DNA of 13,497 bases from Oligoflexaceae bacterium (GTDB lineage Bacteria > Bdellovibrionota_B > Oligoflexia > Oligoflexales > Oligoflexaceae). The DNA is taken from contig CANJJY010000077.1 in the NCBI GenBank assembly GCA_947474445.1, forward strand, positions 1 through 13,497, written 5' to 3'. The position numbers and the translations under genes are program-made. How positions within the stretch are numbered: position 1 is the stretch's first letter; each line of letters starts with the position of its first letter. The notes under the pieces are model-generated. The model did no database searches. It had not been told where the DNA came from and saw only the letters and a program-made list of their open reading frames with translations. This document shows, in pieces, positions 1-8,472 of this stretch.

Positions 1-2019
1 CGCATACTGCAGGGTCTGCCGCAGTATCTTCCGATGGCCGGCACCGGTAATTTTTTTATTCTTGAGATAGCCCTCGCAGCGCGCGATCACTTCTGGCCAT
101 TGCGCAGCGTCGACTTGATAGCCGAGCATCGTGTGGAGAGAGCTTTCACCCTGTTCGGTTTCTGGCGCCGCGACAACGATCGCATCAAAGCGTTTGATCG
201 CTTCCGGGTAATGCCCATAGTCAAAGTACGTCTGAGCAGCCATATACGAAAGAGCCACGCGATCATCGGCGTCGGGGTAGAGTTTGAGAAAACTATCGAT
301 GCGATCGACCAGCAGGGCTTTGCCTTTGCTCAAAGGCACGGGCGCCTTGGCTTTGCCTGGTTCAGGAAGCGCGGGGGAGCCCAATTTCTGATCGAAATTG
401 ACGGCGACAAGGACGGCATTGTAACTCGCTTGCTGCCGATAGGGACTCTTCTCATCGGCGGCGATGGCAGCCAGCAGATCCAGGGATTTTTCGAGGTCAC
501 CCGTATAATAATGGCTCAAAGCATCATTGTAGCGGGCTTCTTCCAAAGCCTCTCCTTTGGGATACCAGACTGCATAAAGCTGATAGAGCTCCTTGCTCGC
601 CGCAAAGAGCAGGCGGCGCGGATCCATGAGTTCAGGTCCTGCCGGAGCCGCATGCGGTGATCCGGTCGGTATCTTCGATTCAACGCGCGCCGGCCGCGGG
701 AGAGCCTCTGGAGTTTTTTCAGCGGCCGCATAGGTATTTTGCGCCGACCAGGCTATGTGTTGGCCCAGTTGCTTTTGGCTGACGTCCATGAGTTCCTGGT
801 CGTCTTCCCACTTCTCTTGCCAGGGCGTTTCGGGCGTGAAGATCGCTTTGAAGTTTCGATAGCTGCGAGCCAGTTCTACGTAGTCTTGCGCGAGGAGTTG
901 CAGTTCGCTGACATTGAGGAGGACCCGCGGCAGATCGCGACTTTCCGCTTCGAGCGGCAGCAGTTCCTGGAAACTGTTTTGAGCGAGCTCAAAGGCTCCA
1001 TCGCGCGCTGCATCGACGGCGAGGTAGTAGAGATAGCTGCGATAGAGGCCCTGATCCTTGTCCCCTTCTTCCTGAAAGAATTTTTGCACTTCCGCTTTTG
1101 GGGTCCGCGCCTCGGCCATGGTCCAAGCTAAATCTTTCAAGGCCTCACGCCGCAGGTTAAATACCGGCTGATAAGCGTCCCAGTCCTTCATCAGCTTGAC
1201 GCTGAGGCGAAAGGCTGTGCTGGCTTTTTTGAGCGCTTCGCCGCGGATCTCTTTGCTTTTGGGAGTTTCCTTCTCGCTGGCGGCCCGCATGAGATGGACC
1301 CAACCGAGTTTATAGATGGAGTAGGGTCGCTGAGGACTGTCTTTGAATTCCATCGCGCTTTTCAGATTCGCTTCAGCCTTGTCCCATTCCCCTGCATCGC
1401 TCTGGTACTCTGCGAGCGAGTGCAGAACCTGAGGCAGGAGCGGCGACGTGGGAAACTTCTTTTTGAACTGATCGACAAAAAGCCCGATATTATCGTTGTG
1501 GCTGCGCCCCAGCAGGCGCACGAGCAGGGCCAGGTTCTCGGGACCTTCGAAGTTTGCCGCGTTGACCAGACTCCGAACGACCTCCAATGTTTTGAGAGAG
1601 AGTTCACTCAGCGCAGCGGACGGGACCAGCTTGCCTGAAGGAGGTCGACGCCATTGACCGCCTTCAAAATAGACCGTGCGATCCTGCTTGAAGCCGAGAT
1701 AGGTCGCCTCGGCGAGATAGAGATCGACCAATTGCTTGTTGTGATGAAAGGCTTGACCGGCTGACAGCTGGGTTTTATCGACCGCTTCGAGCAGACGAAT
1801 CTTTTCCTGGCGCGCTACGGCCGCCTTTTCGAGATCTTCTAAATCATCGTTCAGGTCCAGATCCGAGAGGAAATCCTCGTAGGCAGAAAAGCCAGGCGCG
1901 GCTTGGAAGATATCGTCGCTCCAATGCCTGATATCGGGGCGAAAGGCTGCCGGCGAACCAAAGAACCAAAACGCTGCCATCCATTTCGTAACGCGCTGCT
2001 GCTTTCTGTCTTTGAGCAT
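1..2019 (-). CDS. Large exported TPR-type protein (partial, C-terminus off the left edge)
   Basis: An uninterrupted minus-strand frame of 673 codons runs from ATG (2019-2017) to the window edge with no stop, so the C-terminus is missing. AGGGTGAG lies just upstream of the ATG. The N-terminus has basic residues, then a short hydrophobic stretch WMAAFWFFGSPAA (about residues 13-25), which looks like a signal peptide and suggests a periplasmic or envelope location. The rest is largely alpha-helical with many AxxxY/L patterns. The clearest TPR-like unit begins at YMAAQTYFDYGHYPEAIKRF (about 592-611); another helical pair lies near 210-250 (LAEYQSDAGEWDKAEANLKSA). A Pro/Ala-rich linker near 430-470 separates two helical halves. 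Such proteins usually act as scaffolds in envelope or motility complexes. Resemblance to large TPR proteins of predatory and gliding delta-proteobacteria is an impression only. The specific function is unknown. Confidence 0.82.
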   Translation of the reverse strand, partial: MLKDRKQQRVTKWMAAFWFFGSPAAFRPDIRHWSDDIFQAAPGFSAYEDFLSDLDLNDDLEDLEKAAVARQEKIRLLEAVDKTQLSAGQAFHHNKQLVDLYLAEATYLGFKQDRTVYFEGGQWRRPPSGKLVPSAALSELSLKTLEVVRSLVNAANFEGPENLALLVRLLGRSHNDNIGLFVDQFKKKFPTSPLLPQVLHSLAEYQSDAGEWDKAEANLKSAMEFKDSPQRPYSIYKLGWVHLMRAASEKETPKSKEIRGEALKKASTAFRLSVKLMKDWDAYQPVFNLRREALKDLAWTMAEARTPKAEVQKFFQEEGDKDQGLYRSYLYYLAVDAARDGAFELAQNSFQELLPLEAESRDLPRVLLNVSELQLLAQDYVELARSYRNFKAIFTPETPWQEKWEDDQELMDVSQKQLGQHIAWSAQNTYAAAEKTPEALPRPARVESKIPTGSPHAAPAGPELMDPRRLLFAASKELYQLYAVWYPKGEALEEARYNDALSHYYTGDLEKSLDLLAAIAADEKSPYRQQASYNAVLVAVNFDQKLGSPALPEPGKAKAPVPLSKGKALLVDRIDSFLKLYPDADDRVALSYMAAQTYFDYGHYPEAIKRFDAIVVAAPETEQGESSLHTMLGYQVDAAQWPEVIARCEGYLKNKKITGAGHRKILRQTLQYA

Positions 2020-2044
2020 AGACTCACCCTAATGCCTGATCGAA

Positions 2045-2074
2045 AGTATAGAAAAAGTGCTTCCCTGGCCCCAA
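2045..2074 (-). promoter_or_regulatory. Candidate sigma70-type promoter for the TPR gene
   Basis: On the minus strand TTGGGG (2074-2069) and TATACT (2050-2045) are separated by 18 bases, placing a start near 2038 and giving a leader of about 19 bases before the ATG at 2019. The -10 is good and the -35 is weak. The upstream pseudouridine synthase gene has no visible terminator, so read-through transcription is equally possible. Confidence 0.35.
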
Positions 2075-2127
2075 AGGACGAGGGTATGACCTTCCTATTG
2101 TAGCATAAGGCGGACGCGGTCAGACGG

Positions 2128-2868
2128 CTAGGCGAGGGAGAGCCGATAGGCTTCGCTGGCCGCCTGAAGACTGGCGCCGAGCCGGGGCCAATAGAAGGGC
2201 AAGGGCGCCTGGATCTTAAGAGGGGTGTAGCTCAAGGGGTGGCTCAGATGAAGGGCGGTGGCATGCAAAGCGATCGCTTGAAAGCGCGGATCCATTCCTT
2301 CTGTGCCAACAATCACGCTTTGCGCCCCGTAAGCGGTATCGCCGACCAAGGGCCAGCCTCTTTTGGAGAACTGAATACGAATCTGGTGACGCCGCCCCGA
2401 TCCCAAACGAATCGCGACGAGGCTTAAGCCCCCTGCCCTAGCGAGACGCTGGTAACTCAACTGACATTTGAGCAGTTTGCTCTCGCCGGGGTTCTCGGCT
2501 CCTTCGAGCTCATCTTCGAGCGTGTCGGCATCGGGCAGATCTTCGCCTTCGACGACGGCGAGATAAATCTTGTCGAGCGTGCGTTCCTGGAACTGCTCGG
2601 CGACCCTCTGTGCGATCTTGGAATTCCGCGCGAAGAGCGAGAGGCCCGAGACCGGCCGATCGAGGCGATGGACCACTCCCAGATAGATGCCCTCGGTTTT
2701 ACCCGAGCGGCTGCGAATATATTCTTTCACTTGATCGACGAGGGTCGTCGGCGTGCCGTGGGTATAGCCATGGAACAATTGCCCTGCAGGCTTGTTGACA
2801 GCAATTAAAGATTTATCTTCGAAGACGATGCTGAGAGGAGGCTGTTCACCGAGCTGCAAAAATTCCAT
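2128..2868 (-). CDS. RluA-family pseudouridine synthase
   Basis: A 246-residue protein predicted to isomerise uridine to pseudouridine in rRNA or tRNA in the cytoplasm. The family signature HRLDRPVSG is at about 67-75, with the expected catalytic Asp at about 70. GRRHQIRIQF (about 158-167), GDTAYG (176-181) and LHATALHLSHP (201-211) are further conserved RluA/RluC/RluD blocks. No S4 RNA-binding domain precedes the catalytic domain, so this is a short RluA/TruC-like form whose target base cannot be assigned. The frame opens eight codons earlier at a TTG (2892). I prefer ATG 2868 because AAGGA and AGG lie 11 and 6 bases upstream, and the conserved NKPAG region follows soon after. It reads in the same direction as the TPR gene with a 108-base gap and diverges from the DUF1615 gene. 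Confidence 0.93.
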   Translation of the reverse strand: MEFLQLGEQPPLSIVFEDKSLIAVNKPAGQLFHGYTHGTPTTLVDQVKEYIRSRSGKTEGIYLGVVHRLDRPVSGLSLFARNSKIAQRVAEQFQERTLDKIYLAVVEGEDLPDADTLEDELEGAENPGESKLLKCQLSYQRLARAGGLSLVAIRLGSGRRHQIRIQFSKRGWPLVGDTAYGAQSVIVGTEGMDPRFQAIALHATALHLSHPLSYTPLKIQAPLPFYWPRLGASLQAASEAYRLSLA

Positions 2869-2975
2869 GTGATGCCTATTCCTTGTCTTCAAAAGCTGAT
2901 CAAAGGAGCACTAAGTCCCAGCAAGCTAAGCGGTTTTTACTCACCCCTCTCGGATAAAGCAAGGCAAAAGAAAAT

Positions 2976-3004
2976 TTGCTAAGAGCTACGGAATACCAGA
3001 TATT
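2976..3004 (+). promoter_or_regulatory. Candidate promoter for the DUF1615 gene
   Basis: TTGCTA (2976-2981) and GATATT (2999-3004) with a 17-base spacer resemble a sigma70-type promoter. The predicted start is near 3011, about 39 bases before the ATG at 3050. It lies in the divergent region with the pseudouridine synthase; no equally convincing promoter is visible for the other direction. Confidence 0.4.
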
Positions 3005-3049
3005 CGAGGCGTAGCGCTCGCCGCGCTCACGTGAGGTAAGGAGCCGACG

Positions 3050-4246
3050 ATGCTGCTTTTTCTTGCCCCCCGCGAAGGCTTCGACCCTCGCAGCCGACGC
3101 TTATGGCGGAGTCATCGCTACTTCCGACTCATGGGTGGGAGTCTTCTCTTCGTGTCCATCAGTACCTGTGTTTCAACACCTGAGGATCAAGGTCCTCCGC
3201 TTGAGCTATGGAACGCCGAGACGATCGCTGCGCATATCCCCTCTCAGGTCAAAGATCGCGAGGGTTGGGCGACCGATGTCGCCCAAGCGATTAGCGCCCT
3301 GGGTAAACCCCTGACGCCGGAGCGCGTTTGCGCGGTGCTGGCCGTCGTCGAACAAGAATCCGGCTTTCAAACCAATCCGCTCGTCGCGGATCTTCCTGGC
3401 CTCGTCCGTCGTGAGTTGCTGTCCAAACTCGATCGCCTCGGCCCTCTCGCCGATCCTGCCCTTGCCGCGCTGCTCTCTCTCAAGGCTCCCGGTAGCGCCA
3501 AGAATTTTGGCGATCGCATTGCCGATCTCCGCACCGAGCGCGATCTAGATCGCTTTTTTCGCGATCTCGCCGCGGCCTACAGAGACAAGTTGCCAAAAAC
3601 CTTTGTCATGGCCTCTGTCCTCTCCAAAGTATTAGGCAAAGGTTCTTTGGCCGATTTCAATCCCGTCACGACCATAGGCTCGATGCAGGTGAAGGTCGAG
3701 TATGCGCGTAGCCTTGCCGATTTTTCTTCTCTGGACGATGCCGACCTGCGGGAGCGCCTCTACACCCGGATAGGCGGCTTGCGCGCAGGCACAGCGCGGC
3801 TGCTTGATTATACCGCGTCCTACACCGATATAATCTATCGTTTTGCCGATTATAACGCCGGCGTCTATGCCGCGCGGAATGCGGCTTTTCAAGAGCGACT
3901 AGCAGCCTTGAGTGGCAAAAAGCTAGCCCTCGACGGCGATATCCTCGCCTATCGTGATCCGGAAGTACCATCCGAAACGCTCAAGACCCTCATCGCTTGG
4001 GGCGAGAAAAACGAACTGTCTTCCTGGACGATTAACCGAGATGCTAGCAAGGAAAAGGAGCAAGCCTTTGAAGACACCCGCAGCTGGGAATTCATCGGCA
4101 AGGCTTGGGAGCAGAGGTTTGGACGGCCTTGGTCCTATGCGCGCATGCCCCAGCTCCAGATCGTATCGCCCAAAATGATTCACAAAAGGTCAACCGAATG
4201 GTTTGCTAACGCGGTCAAGCAACGCTACGTCCGCTGCCGCTCCTGA
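3050..4246 (+). CDS. DUF1615-type protein with lytic-transglycosylase-like motifs, probable lipoprotein
   Basis: A 398-residue protein recognised from memory as DUF1615, a family of envelope lipoproteins of similar length. ATG 3050 is supported by AAGGAG six bases upstream. Three blocks match the layout of lysozyme-like lytic transglycosylases: EQESGF (about 101-106, candidate catalytic Glu 103), IGSMQV (209-214, like the GLMQ block) and FADYNAGVYAARNAAFQ (265-281, like the YNAG block). This suggests peptidoglycan binding or cleavage in the periplasm. A hydrophobic stretch near 29-39 ends in Ser-Thr-Cys40, a possible lipobox but with Thr at -1, and it follows an unusually long basic N-terminus. 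An internal ATG at 3131 would shorten this but lacks a ribosome-binding site. The 3' end overlaps the convergent kinase gene by 22 bases. Enzymatic activity is inferred. Confidence 0.85.
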   Translation: MLLFLAPREGFDPRSRRLWRSHRYFRLMGGSLLFVSISTCVSTPEDQGPPLELWNAETIAAHIPSQVKDREGWATDVAQAISALGKPLTPERVCAVLAVVEQESGFQTNPLVADLPGLVRRELLSKLDRLGPLADPALAALLSLKAPGSAKNFGDRIADLRTERDLDRFFRDLAAAYRDKLPKTFVMASVLSKVLGKGSLADFNPVTTIGSMQVKVEYARSLADFSSLDDADLRERLYTRIGGLRAGTARLLDYTASYTDIIYRFADYNAGVYAARNAAFQERLAALSGKKLALDGDILAYRDPEVPSETLKTLIAWGEKNELSSWTINRDASKEKEQAFEDTRSWEFIGKAWEQRFGRPWSYARMPQLQIVSPKMIHKRSTEWFANAVKQRYVRCRS

Positions 4247-6687
4247 TCAGGGGAAGACGGCGGCATATAGTGCTTCAAAGTCTGAATCAGTTCCTTGAAG
4301 ACAATAGGTTTAGTCAAATAGTCGGAAAATCCAGCGCGCAGGGATCGATCCCTTTCTTCTTTCATGGCATGGGCCGTCAAGGCGAGAATCGGCTTATCGT
4401 AGCCGCGGGCGCGCAGCGTTCGCGTCGCTTCATAGCCATCCATCACCGGCATTTCCATATCCATCAGTAAGAGGTCAAAGCTTTCCTTTAAAGCGCGATC
4501 GAGCCCTTCGCGTCCATTGCTCGCGACTTGAACGACCGCACCATAGGCATCGAGAAAGCGGGCGATCAACCTTTGATTATCGATCGCATCGTCGACGACG
4601 AGTACCCTCAAACCCTTCAGAGTCTCTTCAGTGACTCGTTCATCTTCGAGGGGAATCGGCGGGGGCTGCCACTGAAAATCTTCGACCCACCGCGTATGAG
4701 CAACCAGCTGCATGGAGATGCGCGCTCGAAAGACCGAGCCGACACCGGCTTGACTGCTGACCAGTTCGACGTCACCGCCGAGCAACTGTGCGAGACGCCG
4801 CGACAGGATGAGTCCGAGCCCGCTGCCGCCGAAGCGTCGCGCGGTCGTACTATCTCCCTGAGAAAAGGGTTGGAACAGCGAATCCTGATGCTTTTCTTCT
4901 ATGCCGCGACCGGTGTCTTTCACCAGAAATTCAATGCGCTGCCTATCCAATTTCGAAACATCTTGCGGTGCGCTGCTGATGGTGAGGTGGACCGAGCCGT
5001 TCTCGGTGAATTTGATCGCATTGCCGAGGAGATTGAACAGAATCTGTCTCAATCGCGTTGGATCGGTCAGGACGAGCTCGGGGATGGGACCTTGCGTGCT
5101 GACCTGCAGCACCAGTCCCTTTTCCTGCACCGTCGCATCGAGCAACTGCTTGAGATCCATGATGAGGTGAGGCAAATTCACCACGATCGTCTCGATGGAC
5201 AAGCGCCCCGCCTCGACCCGCGAGAGATCGAGAATATCATCGATGATGCGGCCCAAGACCTGTCCATTCCGTTTGATAGTGGAGAGATATTTCACGCGGT
5301 CTTGGTCGCTCGTCCCTGAGGCCAGTAAGAGTTCGGTAAAACCGAGAATCGCACCGAGCGGAGTCCGAATCTCATGGCTCATATTGGCCAGAAAGTGGCT
5401 CTTGGTTTGACTGGCTTTCTCGGCATCTTCCTTGGCTCGGCGGAGTTTCGTTTCCGTCTCTTTCTGAACCGTGATGTCATGAATCACTCCGGTGAACATG
5501 CGACGCGCACCTTGATTGTATGCGCCTATCGCCAGATGAAGAGGAAAGGTCGAACCATCTTTTCGCTTCCCTTCAAACTCGCGTCCTTGGCTCAAAACGA
5601 TCGGCAGAGAATGATGGAGAAAGTGCATGATCGAGCTGTCCTGAGCGCCCTGCTTCGGTTCTGCCAACATTATATCGACGCTCTTTTCCAGCAATTCGAC
5701 GCTTTCATAGCCAAATATACCCGCAACGGCGGGATTTATTTTTTGAATGACGCCGTCTTCAGAGATGGAAATGATGCCCGAGGTGATCGTCTGAAGGACG
5801 GAACGCATGCGTTCATCTGCATCACTCAGCGCCATCTCGAGCTTTTTTTGGTCGGTATAATCGCCTAATACCTTGACGTAGCCCAGTAGTTTTCCCTCTT
5901 GATCGCGCAGCGGATGTACCGTACCCATCGCCCAAAAGCGGGTTCCATCTTTCTTTACGTGCCAGCGAAAATCCGGACAGTGTCCCTCTGTCGCCGCCTG
6001 ATACAATTCAAATTCAGGGACCCCCGCCCCGACGTCTTCCGGTGTGTAGATTGAGGCAATGGGCAGGCCGAGAAATTCTTCCTGACTGTAGCCGAGGACC
6101 TGCAATACCCCCACGTTCCAGCTGCCAAAGGTGCGATCAAGATTGATCATGCTGATGCCGTAGTTTTTAACACTATTGATCAGGCGATGCAGATGGACCT
6201 CGCGCCCCTGATAATCATCCCGCTCAGCCCTCAGTTGAAGGCGGGAACGTCGATTCAGTTCAAACAAGCCGCTGAGCACAAGACCCTGAGCGATAAATAG
6301 CGCCTGAGCCCACCATGAGCTGAACAGCAGGGACAAGGACGCGCTATTCTGGAAGGGCCAGACCCAAACGAGAACGCTGAGCCACCATCCCCAGAGGGTA
6401 GCGGTGACGCCCGGCCAAAAACCGCCCAAGCAGGCGGTCACGGCCAGAGGCAGGAGGAGAAGGCCCAACCTGGCCTCGATGCCTAGCGGAGAAATCCCCA
6501 AGGGTCCCAGGGCGGCGATCACCAGAGGAGAGGCGAAGGCCAGTGCATAGGCAAATTTTCTAGTCCTCGGCAGGCGCATGGGGAGACTGCTTTCATGGTC
6601 GTCAATCAGGCTTTGATTGAAAGAGAATGATAACTGCTCGCATCTTAGAAAAACCACGGGAAGGTCACTACTCTTAATCTCACTCAT
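4225..6687 (-). CDS. Membrane-bound hybrid sensor histidine kinase (2 PAS, HisKA, HATPase, receiver)
   Basis: An 820-residue hybrid kinase. Four hydrophobic segments at about 45-143 form an N-terminal membrane domain, DUF4118-like by appearance. PAS 1 spans about 168-285 (with FRWHVKKDGTRFW and a PAC end) and PAS 2 about 291-413. The H-box SHFLANMSHEIRTPLGAI puts the phospho-accepting His at 438. The ATPase has the N-box FNLLGNAIKF (551-560), G1 DTGRGI (591-596) and G2 GGSGLGL. A C-terminal receiver (about 690-805) has VVDD (acidic pocket), phospho-acceptor Asp 743 in LLMDMEMP, and Lys 793 in LTKP. Signals probably enter through the membrane or PAS domains; the ligand is unknown. No HPt domain or partner regulator is in the window. 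The start is uncertain: ATG 6687 has only a weak ribosome-binding site, and ATG 6579 (residue 37) would remove a non-hydrophobic leader. LOV-type chromophore residues are not seen. Confidence 0.95.
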   Translation of the reverse strand: MSEIKSSDLPVVFLRCEQLSFSFNQSLIDDHESSLPMRLPRTRKFAYALAFASPLVIAALGPLGISPLGIEARLGLLLLPLAVTACLGGFWPGVTATLWGWWLSVLVWVWPFQNSASLSLLFSSWWAQALFIAQGLVLSGLFELNRRSRLQLRAERDDYQGREVHLHRLINSVKNYGISMINLDRTFGSWNVGVLQVLGYSQEEFLGLPIASIYTPEDVGAGVPEFELYQAATEGHCPDFRWHVKKDGTRFWAMGTVHPLRDQEGKLLGYVKVLGDYTDQKKLEMALSDADERMRSVLQTITSGIISISEDGVIQKINPAVAGIFGYESVELLEKSVDIMLAEPKQGAQDSSIMHFLHHSLPIVLSQGREFEGKRKDGSTFPLHLAIGAYNQGARRMFTGVIHDITVQKETETKLRRAKEDAEKASQTKSHFLANMSHEIRTPLGAILGFTELLLASGTSDQDRVKYLSTIKRNGQVLGRIIDDILDLSRVEAGRLSIETIVVNLPHLIMDLKQLLDATVQEKGLVLQVSTQGPIPELVLTDPTRLRQILFNLLGNAIKFTENGSVHLTISSAPQDVSKLDRQRIEFLVKDTGRGIEEKHQDSLFQPFSQGDSTTARRFGGSGLGLILSRRLAQLLGGDVELVSSQAGVGSVFRARISMQLVAHTRWVEDFQWQPPPIPLEDERVTEETLKGLRVLVVDDAIDNQRLIARFLDAYGAVVQVASNGREGLDRALKESFDLLLMDMEMPVMDGYEATRTLRARGYDKPILALTAHAMKEERDRSLRAGFSDYLTKPIVFKELIQTLKHYMPPSSPDQERQRT

Positions 6688-6836
6688 GACAAGGCTTTCG
6701 GGCCTTTAACCGAAGGGCTGTCTCAAAAAGGGGACGGGCCACGAAATAGTGAAGCTTTTTTCGTCTTAATCAAGCAAAGTCGCTGACTGAGGGTTTTTAG
6801 GTCTATCCCTTGGGTTCTCGTCAGAGGAGACGATCG

Positions 6837-7613
6837 ATGCGTTCTTGGCTCTCTCTCGTATTGATGCTGGCGCTGCTGTGCCGCTCTTTTCTCGCCGGTG
6901 CTGCCGAAAAAGCGAGCGAGCGTGAATTGCTCATCAGTGCGGCGATCAGCCTCAAGCCTGTGTTGACTGAGCTGAGCACTCTCTATGCAAAGCAAAAAGG
7001 GGCGATCCCCCTGCGCTTTAACTATGCCGCGTCCGGGGTTCTTCAACGTCAAATCGCCGAGGGAGCGCCCGTCGATATTTTCTTGGCTGCCGGCGAAGAG
7101 CCCATGAAGGAATTGGGTGATCGTTTGGAGTCAGGATGGGAAAGAGTTTGGCTGCGGAACGCCTTGGTCCTCGCCATTCCCCGTCAAGATCAAGAACTGC
7201 GTGCCATCGACGAACTTCGTCAGCCGCGCTTCAAGCGCATCGCCATGGGCGATCCTCAAACGGTTCCCGCCGGCCTCTACGCCCAGGACGTGCTCGTGAA
7301 GTCCAAACTCGAGGGTGACCTGAAAAACAAAATCGTCTATGCGCACAACGTCAGACAGGTGGTGACCTATCTCGAGCAAGGCGCGATTCAAGCCGGGTTC
7401 GTCTACGCCACCGATCTCCTCGGCAACGACGCGATTAAAGTCGGCTGGAACATCGCTGCCGATGAGCATCGCGCGATCGTTTACCCGGCCGCTATCTTAA
7501 AGCGAACCGCTTGGCGCGACGACGCCAAGCGATTTCTGAGCTTTCTAGAAAATGCGGAAAGCCTAAAAACTTTTGCTCGCTTTGGGTTTAAGGTCGAAGC
7601 CCCTGGAGCCTAG
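6837..7613 (+). CDS. modA: Molybdate ABC transporter substrate-binding protein ModA
   Basis: A 258-residue periplasmic binding protein that captures molybdate (tungstate possible) for an ABC importer. Residues 1-22 form a signal peptide with a probable AGA/A cleavage site. Family blocks are LLISAAISLKPVLTEL (about 31-46), NYAASGVLQRQIAEGAPVDIF (62-82, split by a conserved Ser at 66), GDPQTVPAGLYAQDVL (138-153) and VVTYLEQGAIQAGFVYATD (175-193). These contain the usual oxyanion-binding serines and the tyrosine near the end of the last block. ATG 6837 is chosen because AGGAG lies seven bases upstream; a TTG 27 bases earlier in the same frame has no such site. The stop is 27 bases before modB, so the pair is an operon. 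I see no convincing promoter in 6688-6836. Confidence 0.93.
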   Translation: MRSWLSLVLMLALLCRSFLAGAAEKASERELLISAAISLKPVLTELSTLYAKQKGAIPLRFNYAASGVLQRQIAEGAPVDIFLAAGEEPMKELGDRLESGWERVWLRNALVLAIPRQDQELRAIDELRQPRFKRIAMGDPQTVPAGLYAQDVLVKSKLEGDLKNKIVYAHNVRQVVTYLEQGAIQAGFVYATDLLGNDAIKVGWNIAADEHRAIVYPAAILKRTAWRDDAKRFLSFLENAESLKTFARFGFKVEAPGA

Positions 7614-7627
7614 CATCGTCGTTATTT

Positions 7628-7632
7628 AAGGA
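7628..7632 (+). promoter_or_regulatory. Ribosome-binding site that fixes the TTG start of modB
   Basis: AAGGA stands eight bases before TTG 7641, and no in-frame ATG is near. The site lies in the 27-base gap after modA, which makes coupled translation of the two genes plausible. Confidence 0.6.
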
Positions 7633-7640
7633 TAGCTCTC

Positions 7641-8300
7641 TTGGATGACTCGCTGTCGCCGCTTATCATTTCTTTCAAGACAGCCGGTTTCGCGACTTGC
7701 GCCGCCGGCGTGGGTGGCATCGCGGCAGCTCGCTTTCTCGCGGCGCGTCCGGCACCGCAGCGTTTTTTCCTCGAGATTTTGATCCTCATTCCATTGGTAC
7801 TCCCGCCGACCGTCATTGGCTATGGACTCTTACTCTTGATCGGGCAACACGGTCCGCTGGGGCAACTGCTCAATTTTCTCGGCGCCGACACTCTGATTTT
7901 CACCTGGTGGGCAGCCGCGCTCGCGGCGGCTATCGTCTCCTTTCCTATCATGTATCTCAGTGCACGCGCGGCTTTTCAAAACGTCGATGCGGGACTGCTC
8001 GATGCCGCCCGAGTCTTCGGGGCGGGACGTCTGCGACGATTCCTCGACGTTCTTTTGCCGCTGGCCAGTCCCGGTCTCTGTGCAGGTTTATTGATGAGCT
8101 TTGCCCGCGCCTTGGGGGAGTTTGGAGCGAGTCTGATGGTCGCCGGCCATCTGCCCGGCCGCACGGAAACGATCCCCATGCGGATCTTTTTTGCGGTGGA
8201 GGCGGGCGAATCGAGGGCTGCCCTCTATTGGTCGCTCATCGCTCTTTCTCTGGCAGGTTTTGTGCTCGGTCTCGTCCAAATCATCAGCCGCCGCTCTTGA
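7641..8300 (+). CDS. modB: Molybdate ABC transporter permease ModB
   Basis: A 219-residue inner-membrane permease, the usual ModB length, with about five or six hydrophobic segments. PLVLPPTVIGYGLLLL (about 51-66) and FARALGEFGASLMVAGH (154-170) are typical ModB blocks. The cytoplasmic EAA loop, DAARVFGAGRLRRFLDVLLP (121-140), is the docking site for the ATPase subunit. Translation appears to start at TTG 7641, judged by AAGGA eight bases upstream. It follows modA by 27 bases. The next 235 bases hold no modC: the following gene is an unrelated cytochrome, so the ATPase must be encoded elsewhere or supplied by another importer. No terminator is visible after the stop. Confidence 0.93.
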   Translation: MDDSLSPLIISFKTAGFATCAAGVGGIAAARFLAARPAPQRFFLEILILIPLVLPPTVIGYGLLLLIGQHGPLGQLLNFLGADTLIFTWWAAALAAAIVSFPIMYLSARAAFQNVDAGLLDAARVFGAGRLRRFLDVLLPLASPGLCAGLLMSFARALGEFGASLMVAGHLPGRTETIPMRIFFAVEAGESRAALYWSLIALSLAGFVLGLVQIISRRS

Positions 8301-8472
8301 ACCCCTCGTCCCTGATCAAAGATCTGCCGCAAAAAAGCTCATGAAATGAATTTCTTACCCTCGCTGTCGACGCTGTCTTATACAAAAAAGTAAGAAGATA
8401 TAAACCCCCGGAATCACTCTTGCTCTTTCAAATGCTTGCATCCCTTCGCGTGGCTTCCTCAACTTTTGCCCC

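Noticed and set aside
34..1638. Plus-strand frames of 208, 130 and 114 codons
   Set aside because: They lie antisense to the continuous 673-codon minus-strand gene that has a start, ribosome-binding site and repeat pattern; no recognisable motifs.
2269..2278. HIP1 octamer GCGATCGC as a sign of cyanobacterial DNA
   Set aside because: Only three full copies in 13.5 kb, and the gene content is not cyanobacterial; reported only as a motif excess.
4528..5868. Plus-strand frames of 263 and 164 codons
   Set aside because: Antisense to the HisKA, ATPase and PAS regions of the hybrid kinase, whose catalytic motifs are all in the minus frame.
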